DNA from: Halobaculum limi
GTDB lineage: Archaea > Halobacteriota > Halobacteria > Halobacteriales > Haloferacaceae
Reading direction: 5' to 3'
NCBI RefSeq assembly: GCF_029490015.1
Contig: NZ_CP120468.1
Coordinates: forward strand, 1,302,001 to 1,366,000
Length of the DNA: 64,000 nucleotides
Part shown: piece after piece, positions 24,915 through 32,957 of the stretch
Position numbering within the stretch: the stretch's first letter is position 1
Layout: the number at the start of each line of letters is the position of its first letter
Made by a program: the position numbers and the translations under genes
Notes under the pieces: model-generated
What the model was told of the DNA's origin: nothing
The model's database searches: none
The model's input: the letters and a program-made list of their open reading frames with translations, nothing else

Positions 24915-26581
24915 CGAGGACTCGCCGAACAGGCCGTGTGCTTGCAATCCTTGCGTGTCTCACACTCGGGATGGGGACGCGGCTCTTCCCACTGTGGTGG
25001 AGTCACCTCCCTGCGACGCTTGACGGATTCGTGTACGCTGGAGATGCCCTTTCTGTCGTCCAGACAGGGCAGCTCTCACTTGCTGGGTTTCGAGCCGACG
25101 CACTCGTCTCTACGTCATTGCTGTCAGTTGGGAGCAGCGTCACCGGTATCACGCCATTATTGCTAGCTCAACCGCTGTACGCCGTAATTGGCTCAACAGG
25201 AGTCCTGCTTGGTGCGGTGTTTGCTCGCCGACTTGGGCTGGGATTGGGCTGGTCACACTCGCGGACGCAGCGTGCAGTCATCCTTGCAGCATTTGCACTT
25301 GCTGTTGAGGGTGTGTACCTTCGCCGAACCGGTGTCCCCGACGATGATGCAATCACACTAATCACGATCCCCCTCATCGCGCTTGCAATCCACACGTACG
25401 TCCGGACCGAACGCCTCTCGTGGCTTGGTGTGGCGACTGTATTGCTCGTTGCCCTGCCGCTGACGCACACGTTCAGCACGCTCGTCGCCGCGTTCGTCAT
25501 CGCAGGCCTCCTCGCTGGGACGTTTGTCGGCCGCCCACTCACACGCGGTCGGGTCGTTGTAGTTGGCTTGTTTGTCGGCTTTTGTGCGTATTTCGCTGGC
25601 TACTATGCGTGGGCATCTACTGTGTCACTCGTTGTTCCGTATGTTGACCGCGTCCAGGGTGCCCCAGGGCTCTTTGTCGCGTGGATTGTCGTCCTTGTCA
25701 TCTGCATCCCGTGGTTTGTCCGGACCACAACGACCGCACGACAAGTCACGGCAATCGTTCCACTTGCGTTTGTGTTTGCTGCGATCGCGATCAACAGCGT
25801 CGTCGTTGTCTTCCCTGGAACCGCTGCAACCCCGCAAATCGTCTTGCTGTTGGTACTCCCGTTTGCGATTCCTGCACTTCTCGGAGCTGCAGGCGGGCAT
25901 TGGCTTGGCAACGACGGTCCTGCTGCGTTGCCGCTGTTAGCACTATTCGTCGGCCCTGTGATTTTGATCTGTTATTCGTTCACTGCGGGGCTAACCCCGG
26001 AATATGTCGCAACCGCATTACGCGCACAAACGCATCTCCACCTTTCGGTGCTCGTTGTCGCTGCGGGGGTCGCAGCACGGATGGACCCACCTCACTGGCT
26101 AGTGAGCAACACGCCTGTCCGCTCGCTACCGGCCAAGGTCCGTCCTGTGATCCTTGCGATATTGGTTGTGGCGGTGCTTGCAACCCTCCCACTTGGATAT
26201 GTGAATCTCGATACTGGCTCATATCCAAGCACAACGACCGAATCTGAGTTTGCTGCAGCGTCATACAGCGTTGACCACATCGCTGGCCAGTGGACGAGTT
26301 CTCACACGCAGGTTCGAGTCGCAGGCAACTACTACGATGGTGCACGCGGGGCGGTCTCGCCAACGGCGTCGTGGCTCCAAGGCGGCGCTCCGCCCAACTG
26401 TCCGGTTGTCTCACAACGCTCGTGGACGACGACCGGTGCACATCTGTTCCCAGCTGCGCCTGCAAGTGTCTCTGCGTCTACATACGAAGCGTTCCTCCAA
26501 GATCGATTCCGTGTGTACGATGCTGGGGGATATGACCCGACGATCATCACAATCGCACTCGAAAACCGGGAGACGTGCTGA
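24911..26581 (+). CDS. Polytopic membrane protein, possibly GT-C-like
   Basis: 556 residues with about 11-13 hydrophobic helices over residues 8-440 and an extracytoplasmic C-terminal domain (about 445-556) containing several Cys. The first loop FPLWWSHLPATLDGFVYAGD, with acidic residues after TM1, and RRTGVPDDDAITLITIPLIA resemble GT-C glycosyltransferases, but no diagnostic motif is certain. It is translationally coupled to the FtsX-like permease, so the two probably act together in envelope transport or glycosylation. Confidence 0.6.
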   Translation: MTRTRRTGRVLAILACLTLGMGTRLFPLWWSHLPATLDGFVYAGDALSVVQTGQLSLAGFRADALVSTSLLSVGSSVTGITPLLLAQPLYAVIGSTGVLLGAVFARRLGLGLGWSHSRTQRAVILAAFALAVEGVYLRRTGVPDDDAITLITIPLIALAIHTYVRTERLSWLGVATVLLVALPLTHTFSTLVAAFVIAGLLAGTFVGRPLTRGRVVVVGLFVGFCAYFAGYYAWASTVSLVVPYVDRVQGAPGLFVAWIVVLVICIPWFVRTTTTARQVTAIVPLAFVFAAIAINSVVVVFPGTAATPQIVLLLVLPFAIPALLGAAGGHWLGNDGPAALPLLALFVGPVILICYSFTAGLTPEYVATALRAQTHLHLSVLVVAAGVAARMDPPHWLVSNTPVRSLPAKVRPVILAILVVAVLATLPLGYVNLDTGSYPSTTTESEFAAASYSVDHIAGQWTSSHTQVRVAGNYYDGARGAVSPTASWLQGGAPPNCPVVSQRSWTTTGAHLFPAAPASVSASTYEAFLQDRFRVYDAGGYDPTIITIALENRETC

Positions 26582-26616
26582 ACGTCACACCTTTGTATCA
26601 ACTCTCGTGGCGTTAG

Positions 26617-26630
26617 TTATTCAAGAATAA
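26617..26630. terminator. Perfect inverted repeat TTATTC-AA-GAATAA
   Basis: A 14-nt palindrome 36 nt after the stop of the membrane-protein gene, followed by the AT-rich tract gtatataataatcagatacatatatatt. It could terminate the upstream operon or act as an operator for the HTH gene starting at 26693. Confidence 0.4.
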
Positions 26631-26692
26631 GTATATAATAATCAGATACATATATATTCAGAGTGTTACCTCCCCTCAAGCGAGGGTTCGGA
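26631..26692 (+). promoter_or_regulatory. AT-rich promoter and 5' hairpin of the HTH gene
   Basis: Two TATA-like stretches (GTATATAATA at 26631-26640 and CATATATATT at 26649-26658) precede a CCCTC-AAGC-GAGGG stem-loop at 26673-26686, which ends only six bases before the ATG at 26693. The hairpin could affect translation initiation. Confidence 0.5.
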
Positions 26693-27967
26693 ATGAGCCA
26701 AGGGGAGGATACACGTAGCACATCACCGCAGCGGTCGATTCCGCGGGCGATGATTCACAAGAAGATTCTTGATCGAGCTGAAGAAGACCCGTCACTGTCA
26801 ATTCAGGCGCTTGCTGACGACATTTCAGGCGCGTCTGCGGAGTTAATCGAGGCGGTGCTTGAGGAGTATGGTGACCCAGCTGTTGAAGATCCTGATGAGG
26901 CTGCTGGTGACTCTGAGTCGACTGAGAGCTACGCAGAATCTCACCACCCAGATGTTGATGATGCTACTAATCCAACACATCCCGATCATTCCGACTCATC
27001 AGCATCACCCGATGGAGGCGCAGAGTCACACGACACCGCTCAGACTGACCGTTCAGATTTGCACGCGAATGGGGGAGCTGAGACGAGCACGCTCGGCGGC
27101 ACAGCTACTAATGAGGGTGAAGACGGCACTCAACGACACACTGAGCACGATGATGAACGCTCACACGACCCTGCACGTATTGATGGCCGCGAGGGGTCGG
27201 ACGATCAGTCAGCTACACACGTTGTTGATTCGCCCGCCACCGCCGCAGGGGCTAGTCCAGAGGCTGGAAGTGTGGCTGTGCCCGTTGTTGACTCCACTCC
27301 AGATACTGACAGCAGTGCATCCGCTGCAGAGTGCGACGGTCCAATTACTCAGAGTGAGCAGAGTGATTCCACGGAATCACGAACGGTCGACGCTGACAAC
27401 GACAGCTCAAATGACAACGAGCGGGTGGCTCCATCGTCGCTTTCGGAATTCTCACAACAGCAGCGGCGAACGCTGACCGCAATCAGAAAGCGCCCGCAGG
27501 CAACGCAAGCAGCTATCGCCGATGAACTCGGTGTGAGTCGAGCAACGGTCTCGTTGCGAGCGAAGGCTATCCCGGGCTTGGAGTGGAGCGCACGTGAGCA
27601 GTTCATCTTAGACCTGTTCGATCAGGCTGATCCACCTTCTGAGGGTTCGCAGACTACTGTGACGTCGACTCAGACATCTCCCGCTGCAGAACCGACGAGT
27701 CAGGATCAGACAGCCGGCGAACAACGACAAAAGATGCCTTCCGACCAAGGTGTAGCTGAGATCACGCGCCGGTTGGATACCCTCTCAACACAACTCTCGA
27801 AGAAAGGCCGCCCAGACGAACGTGAGCACACTACTCCAACCGCATCGCTCCGTCACCACCCGGAACTCCTACATAAAGTCCTTCGATGCTGTATGGACGC
27901 AGATGACTTTTCGGAGGAAGAAGAGCAGCAGCTCGTGGCGTGTCTCGTCACCTCTGGGCAGCAATAG
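26693..27967 (+). CDS. HTH-domain protein with long acidic linker
   Basis: 424 residues from the ATG at 26693. Residues about 15-62 (IPRAMIHKKILDRAEEDPSL, IQALADDISGASAELIEAVL) look like an N-terminal helical, possibly HTH, domain. Residues 65-255 are an Asp/Glu/Ser/Thr/His-rich linker. A clear HTH lies near 260-310 (QQQRRTLTAIRKRPQATQAA, IADELGVSRATVSLRAKAIP). The C-terminal part has another low-complexity stretch and ends in LHKVLRCCMDADDFSEEEEQ. Probably a DNA-binding regulator; target unknown. Base composition is lower in GC than genes after 29850. Confidence 0.65.
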   Translation: MSQGEDTRSTSPQRSIPRAMIHKKILDRAEEDPSLSIQALADDISGASAELIEAVLEEYGDPAVEDPDEAAGDSESTESYAESHHPDVDDATNPTHPDHSDSSASPDGGAESHDTAQTDRSDLHANGGAETSTLGGTATNEGEDGTQRHTEHDDERSHDPARIDGREGSDDQSATHVVDSPATAAGASPEAGSVAVPVVDSTPDTDSSASAAECDGPITQSEQSDSTESRTVDADNDSSNDNERVAPSSLSEFSQQQRRTLTAIRKRPQATQAAIADELGVSRATVSLRAKAIPGLEWSAREQFILDLFDQADPPSEGSQTTVTSTQTSPAAEPTSQDQTAGEQRQKMPSDQGVAEITRRLDTLSTQLSKKGRPDEREHTTPTASLRHHPELLHKVLRCCMDADDFSEEEEQQLVACLVTSGQQ

Positions 27968-27968
27968 C

Positions 27969-28011
27969 ACTCCACCAGGCGCAGACCACAGTGTGGATCC
28001 CAGTGTGGAGT
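27969..28011. terminator. Nested inverted repeat after the HTH gene
   Basis: ACTCCAC (27969-27975) pairs with GTGGAGT (28005-28011), enclosing a second palindrome CCACA-G-TGTGG (27986-27996), two bases after the stop. There is no T-run, so it may be a processing or terminator structure, or a binding site. Confidence 0.35.
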
Positions 28012-28664
28012 TACCGAGGCTTTTGTGAAGAGAGATGAGGTAGACGGTTAGCCACGCTGTGGTGTTTGACCAGTCGGATCTGCATTCGGGAAACCTCAAT
28101 GGTGTATTCGGGTTGAGATCGGTGGAGAAGGTGTCTTAGCCTGTCTCGTGTGTTTAAACGGTGATCACAATCGGCTCTATCCCCCGCAAGTTGGGAGTTG
28201 AACGGCCTCCGCGGCTGTGTGTGGGTGGGCGTGACTGGTGAGACTCGGCGACCCGCATACAGGCTACTGCTGCGCTACAGGCGTTCAATCGTCATCTTAC
28301 GAGCGATCAGCAGTCCGAGCGATTGCACACGCGCACCACGAGTTGACTCCATCGCACCGGTCCACACTGAAATCGGCAGACGCAAGCCGTGTGTGAGTGG
28401 GCTTGCGAACCAGTCTAGTCAAAGACCACACGACGAGTTGAGTTTGGGTTGCGCCCTTCTGCGGGCTTTACCCTCCGATTTCGATGGATGACGCCGACTC
28501 TCCGAGTTCACAAACCTCGTTTCGTTATTCCTCACAACTGCATACCGGACGCTAGTACTGCTCATTTCCGGGGGATTCAGCCGATTGTGAACTCACGAGC
28601 GATTGGTCGCGATCGTTCCAGGGTCCGGAGTACACATACTCCAGCACTGTTCTCTTTATAAGGG
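28012..28664. other. Long intergenic region without a supported gene
   Basis: About 650 bp with moderate GC and no recognisable ORF, tRNA or repeat. A 97-codon plus-strand frame (28198-28491) is Arg/Ser/Cys-rich and unlike a haloarchaeal protein. The stretch may be decayed sequence. Confidence 0.5.
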
Positions 28665-29741
28665 TCAATCGTTGACCGTCGCCCGCGACCGCTCTGCACC
28701 TAATAGCCGCGGAAGTGCAGTCTCAGCGAATGTGAGACCGATAACGAGGACAATTGGTGCGAAGAATAAGCCATAGAAGCCCAAGACAATCGGTCCAAGG
28801 GTGTATGCAAGCATCAACAGACCGACGTGCGTGTTGTCTCCACTCAACAGCGGTCGTAGCACAAGGTCCGGAATTGTGTCAACAACGACAATTGCAATCC
28901 CAAGAAATGCGATAATGTATCCGATCAGCAACGGATTCCCCGAGGAAACTGCAGGGACCGCAGTGATCACAGTGAGTGGAACGTACACCACTTTCATTCC
29001 CACAATCGGAATCAGACTTGCGACGCCTGTGAGCGCGCCAGCAAGCGCTGGGTATGGAACCTGAGCGCTGGCTGGTGCAATGGCGTTGTATCCACTGAAG
29101 GCGGCGATAGCGATCAATGAGATTGCGAGAACATTGAGCAAGTTCCCGAATAAGACGGATTCTAATTCCTGATCAACAGCTTCCAGATACTCTCGAACGA
29201 TTGCATCATCATCAAATCGCAGCAACCACTCCCGGATTCGATACCCATCGACGAGGAGATAGTACGTAACAATCACGACGATAAATAGACTGAGGAAAAA
29301 CTCCGAGACCAATGACGTCAGCAGGGACGCGTGGTCACTTGCAAACTCAATAAATGGGGCGAGGTCGCCTGCCTGATACGCCGCATATAACCCAGTAATC
29401 GAAAGCTCCGGTATTTGTGTGATACCTCCAAACCAGTCGAGGTTCGCTGCGGCAATATCTACAAGTGGAGAGTCTCGCACGAATCGTCGAGCCTCGACGA
29501 TTAACAACACCGTTGCATAGCTGACGAGCAGAACGAGCGGGATAGCAAGCGATCCTAACACGATTGCGGCACGGGCACGTTTGGAGAGCCTGAAGCGCGC
29601 AAGCGTGCTGTGATATCGTCGTGTTGAATAATAGAGGAACACCGAGATGGTCAATGGTGCGATGAACTGATACGCAAGATAGCTAATAACCACAGTCACC
29701 GCAAGACCAAATCCAGCGACTACAACCCGCTTCTCGTTCAC
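28665..29741 (-). CDS. AI-2E family transporter (TqsA/PerM-like)
   Basis: 358 residues with about eight TM helices: two at the N-terminus (5-35), one near 57-82, a middle extracytoplasmic segment, then four or five after residue 145. Family features include FFLSLFIVVIVTYYLLVDGY, FGNLLNVLAISLIAIAAFSG, the glycine/proline-rich LAGALTGVASLIPIVGMKVV and a long hydrophobic tail with LVLRPLLSGDNTHVGLLMLA. Members are proposed permeases or exporters for autoinducer-2, Na+ or other small solutes; the substrate here is not known. Confidence 0.85.
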   Translation of the reverse strand: MNEKRVVVAGFGLAVTVVISYLAYQFIAPLTISVFLYYSTRRYHSTLARFRLSKRARAAIVLGSLAIPLVLLVSYATVLLIVEARRFVRDSPLVDIAAANLDWFGGITQIPELSITGLYAAYQAGDLAPFIEFASDHASLLTSLVSEFFLSLFIVVIVTYYLLVDGYRIREWLLRFDDDAIVREYLEAVDQELESVLFGNLLNVLAISLIAIAAFSGYNAIAPASAQVPYPALAGALTGVASLIPIVGMKVVYVPLTVITAVPAVSSGNPLLIGYIIAFLGIAIVVVDTIPDLVLRPLLSGDNTHVGLLMLAYTLGPIVLGFYGLFFAPIVLVIGLTFAETALPRLLGAERSRATVND

Positions 29742-29822
29742 GTGTCTACGTGTTATACTTCCTATACTAAATATATTGCATTCGCTTGACTAGCGACGTA
29801 GCTCAGCCAAGAGTCAACCTTC

Positions 29823-29828
29823 TTATAG
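29823..29828 (+). promoter_or_regulatory. TATA-like box of the UDP-glucose dehydrogenase gene
   Basis: TTATAG lies 23-28 nt upstream of the ATG at 29851, consistent with a leaderless transcript. The 109-bp region is shared with the divergent transporter gene, whose own box is probably TACTAAATAT near 29763-29772. Confidence 0.55.
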
Positions 29829-29850
29829 CCGCAGTCGACCCAACAACATA

Positions 29851-31155
29851 ATGTTCATCTCTGTCATCGGATCGGGGTACGTCGGGACGACAATTGCGGC
29901 GTGTTTCGCAGAGATTGGCCACGACGTCGTCAATGTGGATATCGACGAGGACATCGTCGCGACAATCAACGCTGGCGAGGCACCCATCCACGAGGATCGG
30001 CTTCCGGAACTAGTCGCCGCACACGCTGGTGAGGACGGCACGGGGCGACTCCAGGCGACGACCGACTACAAGGCAGTCCTCGACACAGAGGTTACATTTC
30101 TGTGCTTGCCGACGCCCCAACACGATGACGGGAGCATCGACCTATCCATTATGGAGGCGGGCGCCGAGCAACTCGGTTCGACGTTGGAGGCGAAAGCTGA
30201 CCGCCACACCGTCGTCGTCAAGAGTACGGTCATCCCGGGGTCGACGGCCGACGTGATCGGTCCGGCCATCGAGTCGACGAGCGGGAAAGCCATCGGGGAG
30301 GAGATTAGTATCGGGATGAATCCCGAGTTCCTCCGCGAGGGGACGGCGGTTCACGACTTCCTCGACCCCGACAAGGTCGTCCTCGGCGCTGATGACGATC
30401 ACGCCCTCGCAGATATGCACACCGTGTTCGACCCGCTCGTCGAGCGGACGGACGCACCGGTCGTCGAGACGGACACGAAAACGGCCGAGATGATCAAGTA
30501 CGCGAACAACGGCTTCCTCGCGGCGAAAGTGAGCCTCATCAACGACATCGCGAACATCTGCAAGGAGTTCGGCATCGACTCCTACGAGGTGGCCGACGCG
30601 ATGGGTCTGGACGACCGCATCGGCGCGAAGTTCCTCCGCAGCGGTCTCGGCTGGGGCGGGAGTTGCTTCCCGAAGGACACGAACGCCATCATCAACGCCG
30701 CCCGCGAGGCGGAGTACGAACCCGAGATGCTTGCCAGCGCCGTCTCGGTGAACGACCTCCAGCCGAAGCGACTCCTCTCGCTGATGGACGACCACGCAGA
30801 CGTCGACGGCAAGCGAGTCGCAGTCCTCGGACTGGCGTTCAAACCCGGCACCGACGACGTTCGCAACTCACGCGCCATCGACGTGATCGAGGGCCTGCAG
30901 GACCGCGGTGCGACCGTCGTCGCGTACGACCCCGTCGCCGCAGAGAATATGCGAGCGCATTTCCCGGACATCGAGTACGCCGACTCGGCCGCCGAGGCTC
31001 TCGTCGACGCCGGTGCGGCCGTCGTCGCGACCGGGTGGGACGAGTTCGCCGCACTCGACGCGGAGTTCGACGAGATGGCGTCGCCCATCGTCGTCGACGG
31101 TCGTCGCGTCGTCGAGCGTCGCGACGGAATAACCTACGAAGGCCTCACCTGGTAA
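29851..31155 (+). CDS. aglM: UDP-glucose 6-dehydrogenase
   Basis: 434 residues. N-terminal NAD-binding fold [20 protein letters not shown] (GxGxxG at 7-12), the central helix with [20 protein letters not shown], the catalytic cysteine in [15 protein letters not shown] (Cys272), and the C-terminal domain [20 protein letters not shown]. It oxidises UDP-glucose (or a related UDP-hexose) to the uronate using two NAD+. In Haloferax the homologue AglM supplies glucuronic acid for S-layer N-glycosylation; that role is assumed here, since no other agl genes are in the window. Confidence 0.9.
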   Translation: MFISVIGSGYVGTTIAACFAEIGHDVVNVDIDEDIVATINAGEAPIHEDRLPELVAAHAGEDGTGRLQATTDYKAVLDTEVTFLCLPTPQHDDGSIDLSIMEAGAEQLGSTLEAKADRHTVVVKSTVIPGSTADVIGPAIESTSGKAIGEEISIGMNPEFLREGTAVHDFLDPDKVVLGADDDHALADMHTVFDPLVERTDAPVVETDTKTAEMIKYANNGFLAAKVSLINDIANICKEFGIDSYEVADAMGLDDRIGAKFLRSGLGWGGSCFPKDTNAIINAAREAEYEPEMLASAVSVNDLQPKRLLSLMDDHADVDGKRVAVLGLAFKPGTDDVRNSRAIDVIEGLQDRGATVVAYDPVAAENMRAHFPDIEYADSAAEALVDAGAAVVATGWDEFAALDAEFDEMASPIVVDGRRVVERRDGITYEGLTW

Positions 31156-31289
31156 CGGTCGACGGCGGGGGTTTGTGGACACGTGATCAGCGCAGTCTCT
31201 TAGGTGTATTAGGCCCGTAATATGGTACAGAGTGACTAAGGTCGGGTTATGCAACGCTGAAATACTCCGACGTTCTGTGTACGGCTACG
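31156..31289. other. Short intergenic region after the UDP-glucose dehydrogenase
   Basis: No gene is seen. A TATA-like gtattaggcccgtaatatgg lies near 31206-31225, upstream of the small ORF at 31290. Confidence 0.4.
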
Positions 31290-31421
31290 ATGACACAGCG
31301 CACCATGCGAGAAGTCAGCCATACACCGCCGCACGGCGCATCGGCGGACCCGGTCTGGGAACGAGGAAACGAGAAAGCAGACGTGCGAACCGACGGCGGC
31401 CACGAAGACGACGACGAGTAA
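31290..31421 (+). CDS. Possible 43-residue acidic small protein
   Basis: An ATG at 31290 opens a 43-codon frame that begins MTQRTMREVSHTPPHGASAD and ends TDGGHEDDDE. It is hydrophilic and acidic, with haloarchaeal codon use, but has no recognisable domain. A competing frame (31232-31561) is Arg-rich over the same bases; its end (YHEPTRATVAEQPVWLPV) also looks protein-like, so the assignment is uncertain. Confidence 0.35.
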   Translation: MTQRTMREVSHTPPHGASADPVWERGNEKADVRTDGGHEDDDE

Positions 31422-31674
31422 CTGGAACCGACGGACGTTCTACAGAAGCCACACCGCCGAGCGACAGCTATGCGGTCGAGTCGCGGACGCCGCGTTACCA
31501 CGAACCTACGAGAGCGACCGTCGCGGAGCAACCGGTGTGGCTCCCGGTGATAGATTCCTGATAGCCACCCGGTACCGATGCTTCACCACCCTGCACGCAA
31601 TCTCGACAAATCTTAACTCACTTTCGAGTAACGAATAAGAAACGTATTTACGCGCCGAATAGACATATTAAGGT
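31422..31674. other. Intergenic region between two small ORFs
   Basis: No supported gene. An AT-rich stretch gaataagaaacgtatttacg near 31632-31652 lies 24-44 nt upstream of the ATG at 31675 and probably carries its promoter. Confidence 0.4.
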
Positions 31675-31875
31675 ATGAGCCAACAGACGACGTTCAGTTC
31701 CTACGGTGCGGCGGTCGCGAGCGGTGCCGACGACGGGTGGCAAGCCGACCGGAGTACGACGGAGATGTACCCCGCCGACCTCGCTCTCGCGGCCAGACCG
31801 GCGTCGCCCGGTGACGACCGCGAACCGACGAAGTACGTGACGTTCGGGTGCGTCGAGTACACGCCGCAAGAGTAG
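31675..31875 (+). CDS. 66-residue small hypothetical protein
   Basis: The frame starts MSQQTTFSSYGAAVASGADD, continues with WQADRSTTEMYPADLALAAR and ends in KYVTFGCVEYTPQE. Composition and codon use look genuine, and an AT-rich promoter-like stretch precedes it. One Cys, no TM segment, no domain I recognise. It sits 113 bp upstream of the ABC exporter operon, same strand. Confidence 0.5.
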   Translation: MSQQTTFSSYGAAVASGADDGWQADRSTTEMYPADLALAARPASPGDDREPTKYVTFGCVEYTPQE

Positions 31876-31988
31876 TCGAGTCGGACCCACTCCGTCGTCT
31901 TTCGTCTGCAGTCTCTCGTCTCCTGTGCCGTTCTCACCGCCGATAGCCGCGGCGACGCTCTCTTATTCCCGCCCGCGAACGTGCGCGT

Positions 31989-32957
31989 GTGATAACCGTC
32001 GACGGCTTGCGGAAGGTGTACGGTGACTTCGTCGCCGTACACGGGAGTACCTTCGACGTGGACCCGGGGGAGATATTCGGCGTCGTCGGCCCGAACGGGG
32101 CGGGCAAGACGACGACGCTGAAGACGGTGGCTGGCCTCATCGACCCGACGGCGGGGACCGTCCGCGTGGCGGGCGCACCCGCCGGCGACCCGGAGACACG
32201 AACCGCGCTGGGCTTTCTCCCAGAGGAGTCGCCGCTGTACGAGGACATGACTGCGCGGGGGTACCTCCGCTTTTTCGCCGACCTGTACGAGGTTCCCCGC
32301 GAGACGGCGAACCAACGGATCGAGACGACGCTCGACGATCTAGAACTGGAGCATCGTGACCGTCGCCTCGGCGATATGTCGAAGGGGATGAAACGGAAGG
32401 TCGCCATCGCGCGGTCGCTCGTCAACGACCCCGACGTCCTCGTGTACGACGAACCCGCGTCGGGGTTGGACCCGCTGACGACCAACTACGTGTTGGAGTA
32501 CGTACGCGAGTTGGCGGCGGCGGGCAAGACCGTCCTGTTCTCCGCGCACAACCTCTACCACGTTGAGTCGGTGTGCGACCGCGTCGTCATCATGAACGAG
32601 GGGGAAATCGTCGCTCGGGGCACCGTCGAGGAGATCCGGGCCGAACACGGCGAGACCGCCTACCGGGTGTTCACGACCGTCCCCGTCGAAGGGAGCGACC
32701 CCGACGGCGACCGTCACCGCTCGGTTGTCGACTCGATGGACGAGGTGGAGGCTATCCGCGAGGCGGCCGCAAACGCGGGCGGTGAGGTGGTCGACATCCG
32801 CACGCGCGAGTCCACGCTCGAAGAGATATTCCTCGACGTGGCCGGCCAGCCGATGCCGGGGAGCCGTCGGGTGACGCCGGGGGAAGAACATCGGGCGACC
32901 GACGAAGCCGAAGACCCTGAGGAACTGACCGCCGACGGCGGAGGCGCCGAGCCGTGA
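31989..32957 (+). CDS. ABC transporter ATP-binding protein
   Basis: 322 residues from a GTG at 31989. Walker A GVVGPNGAGKTTTLKTVAG (about 32-50), Q-loop region LGFLPEESPLYEDM, signature LGDMSKGMKRKVAIARSL (SKGMK in place of LSGGQ, common in ABC-2 exporters), Walker B DVLVYDEPASGLDPLT and switch His in LFSAHNLYHVESV. The C-terminus after about 235 is an acidic extension. It should power the two permeases that follow; its stop overlaps the next start (GTGA). ABC-2 systems of this type include the Nat Na+ exporters and peptide or drug exporters. Confidence 0.92.
   Translation: MITVDGLRKVYGDFVAVHGSTFDVDPGEIFGVVGPNGAGKTTTLKTVAGLIDPTAGTVRVAGAPAGDPETRTALGFLPEESPLYEDMTARGYLRFFADLYEVPRETANQRIETTLDDLELEHRDRRLGDMSKGMKRKVAIARSLVNDPDVLVYDEPASGLDPLTTNYVLEYVRELAAAGKTVLFSAHNLYHVESVCDRVVIMNEGEIVARGTVEEIRAEHGETAYRVFTTVPVEGSDPDGDRHRSVVDSMDEVEAIREAAANAGGEVVDIRTRESTLEEIFLDVAGQPMPGSRRVTPGEEHRATDEAEDPEELTADGGGAEP

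Noticed and set aside
28198-28491. 97-codon plus-strand ORF in the long spacer
   Set aside because: Arg/Ser/Cys-rich, no domain, unlike haloarchaeal proteins; no promoter evidence.
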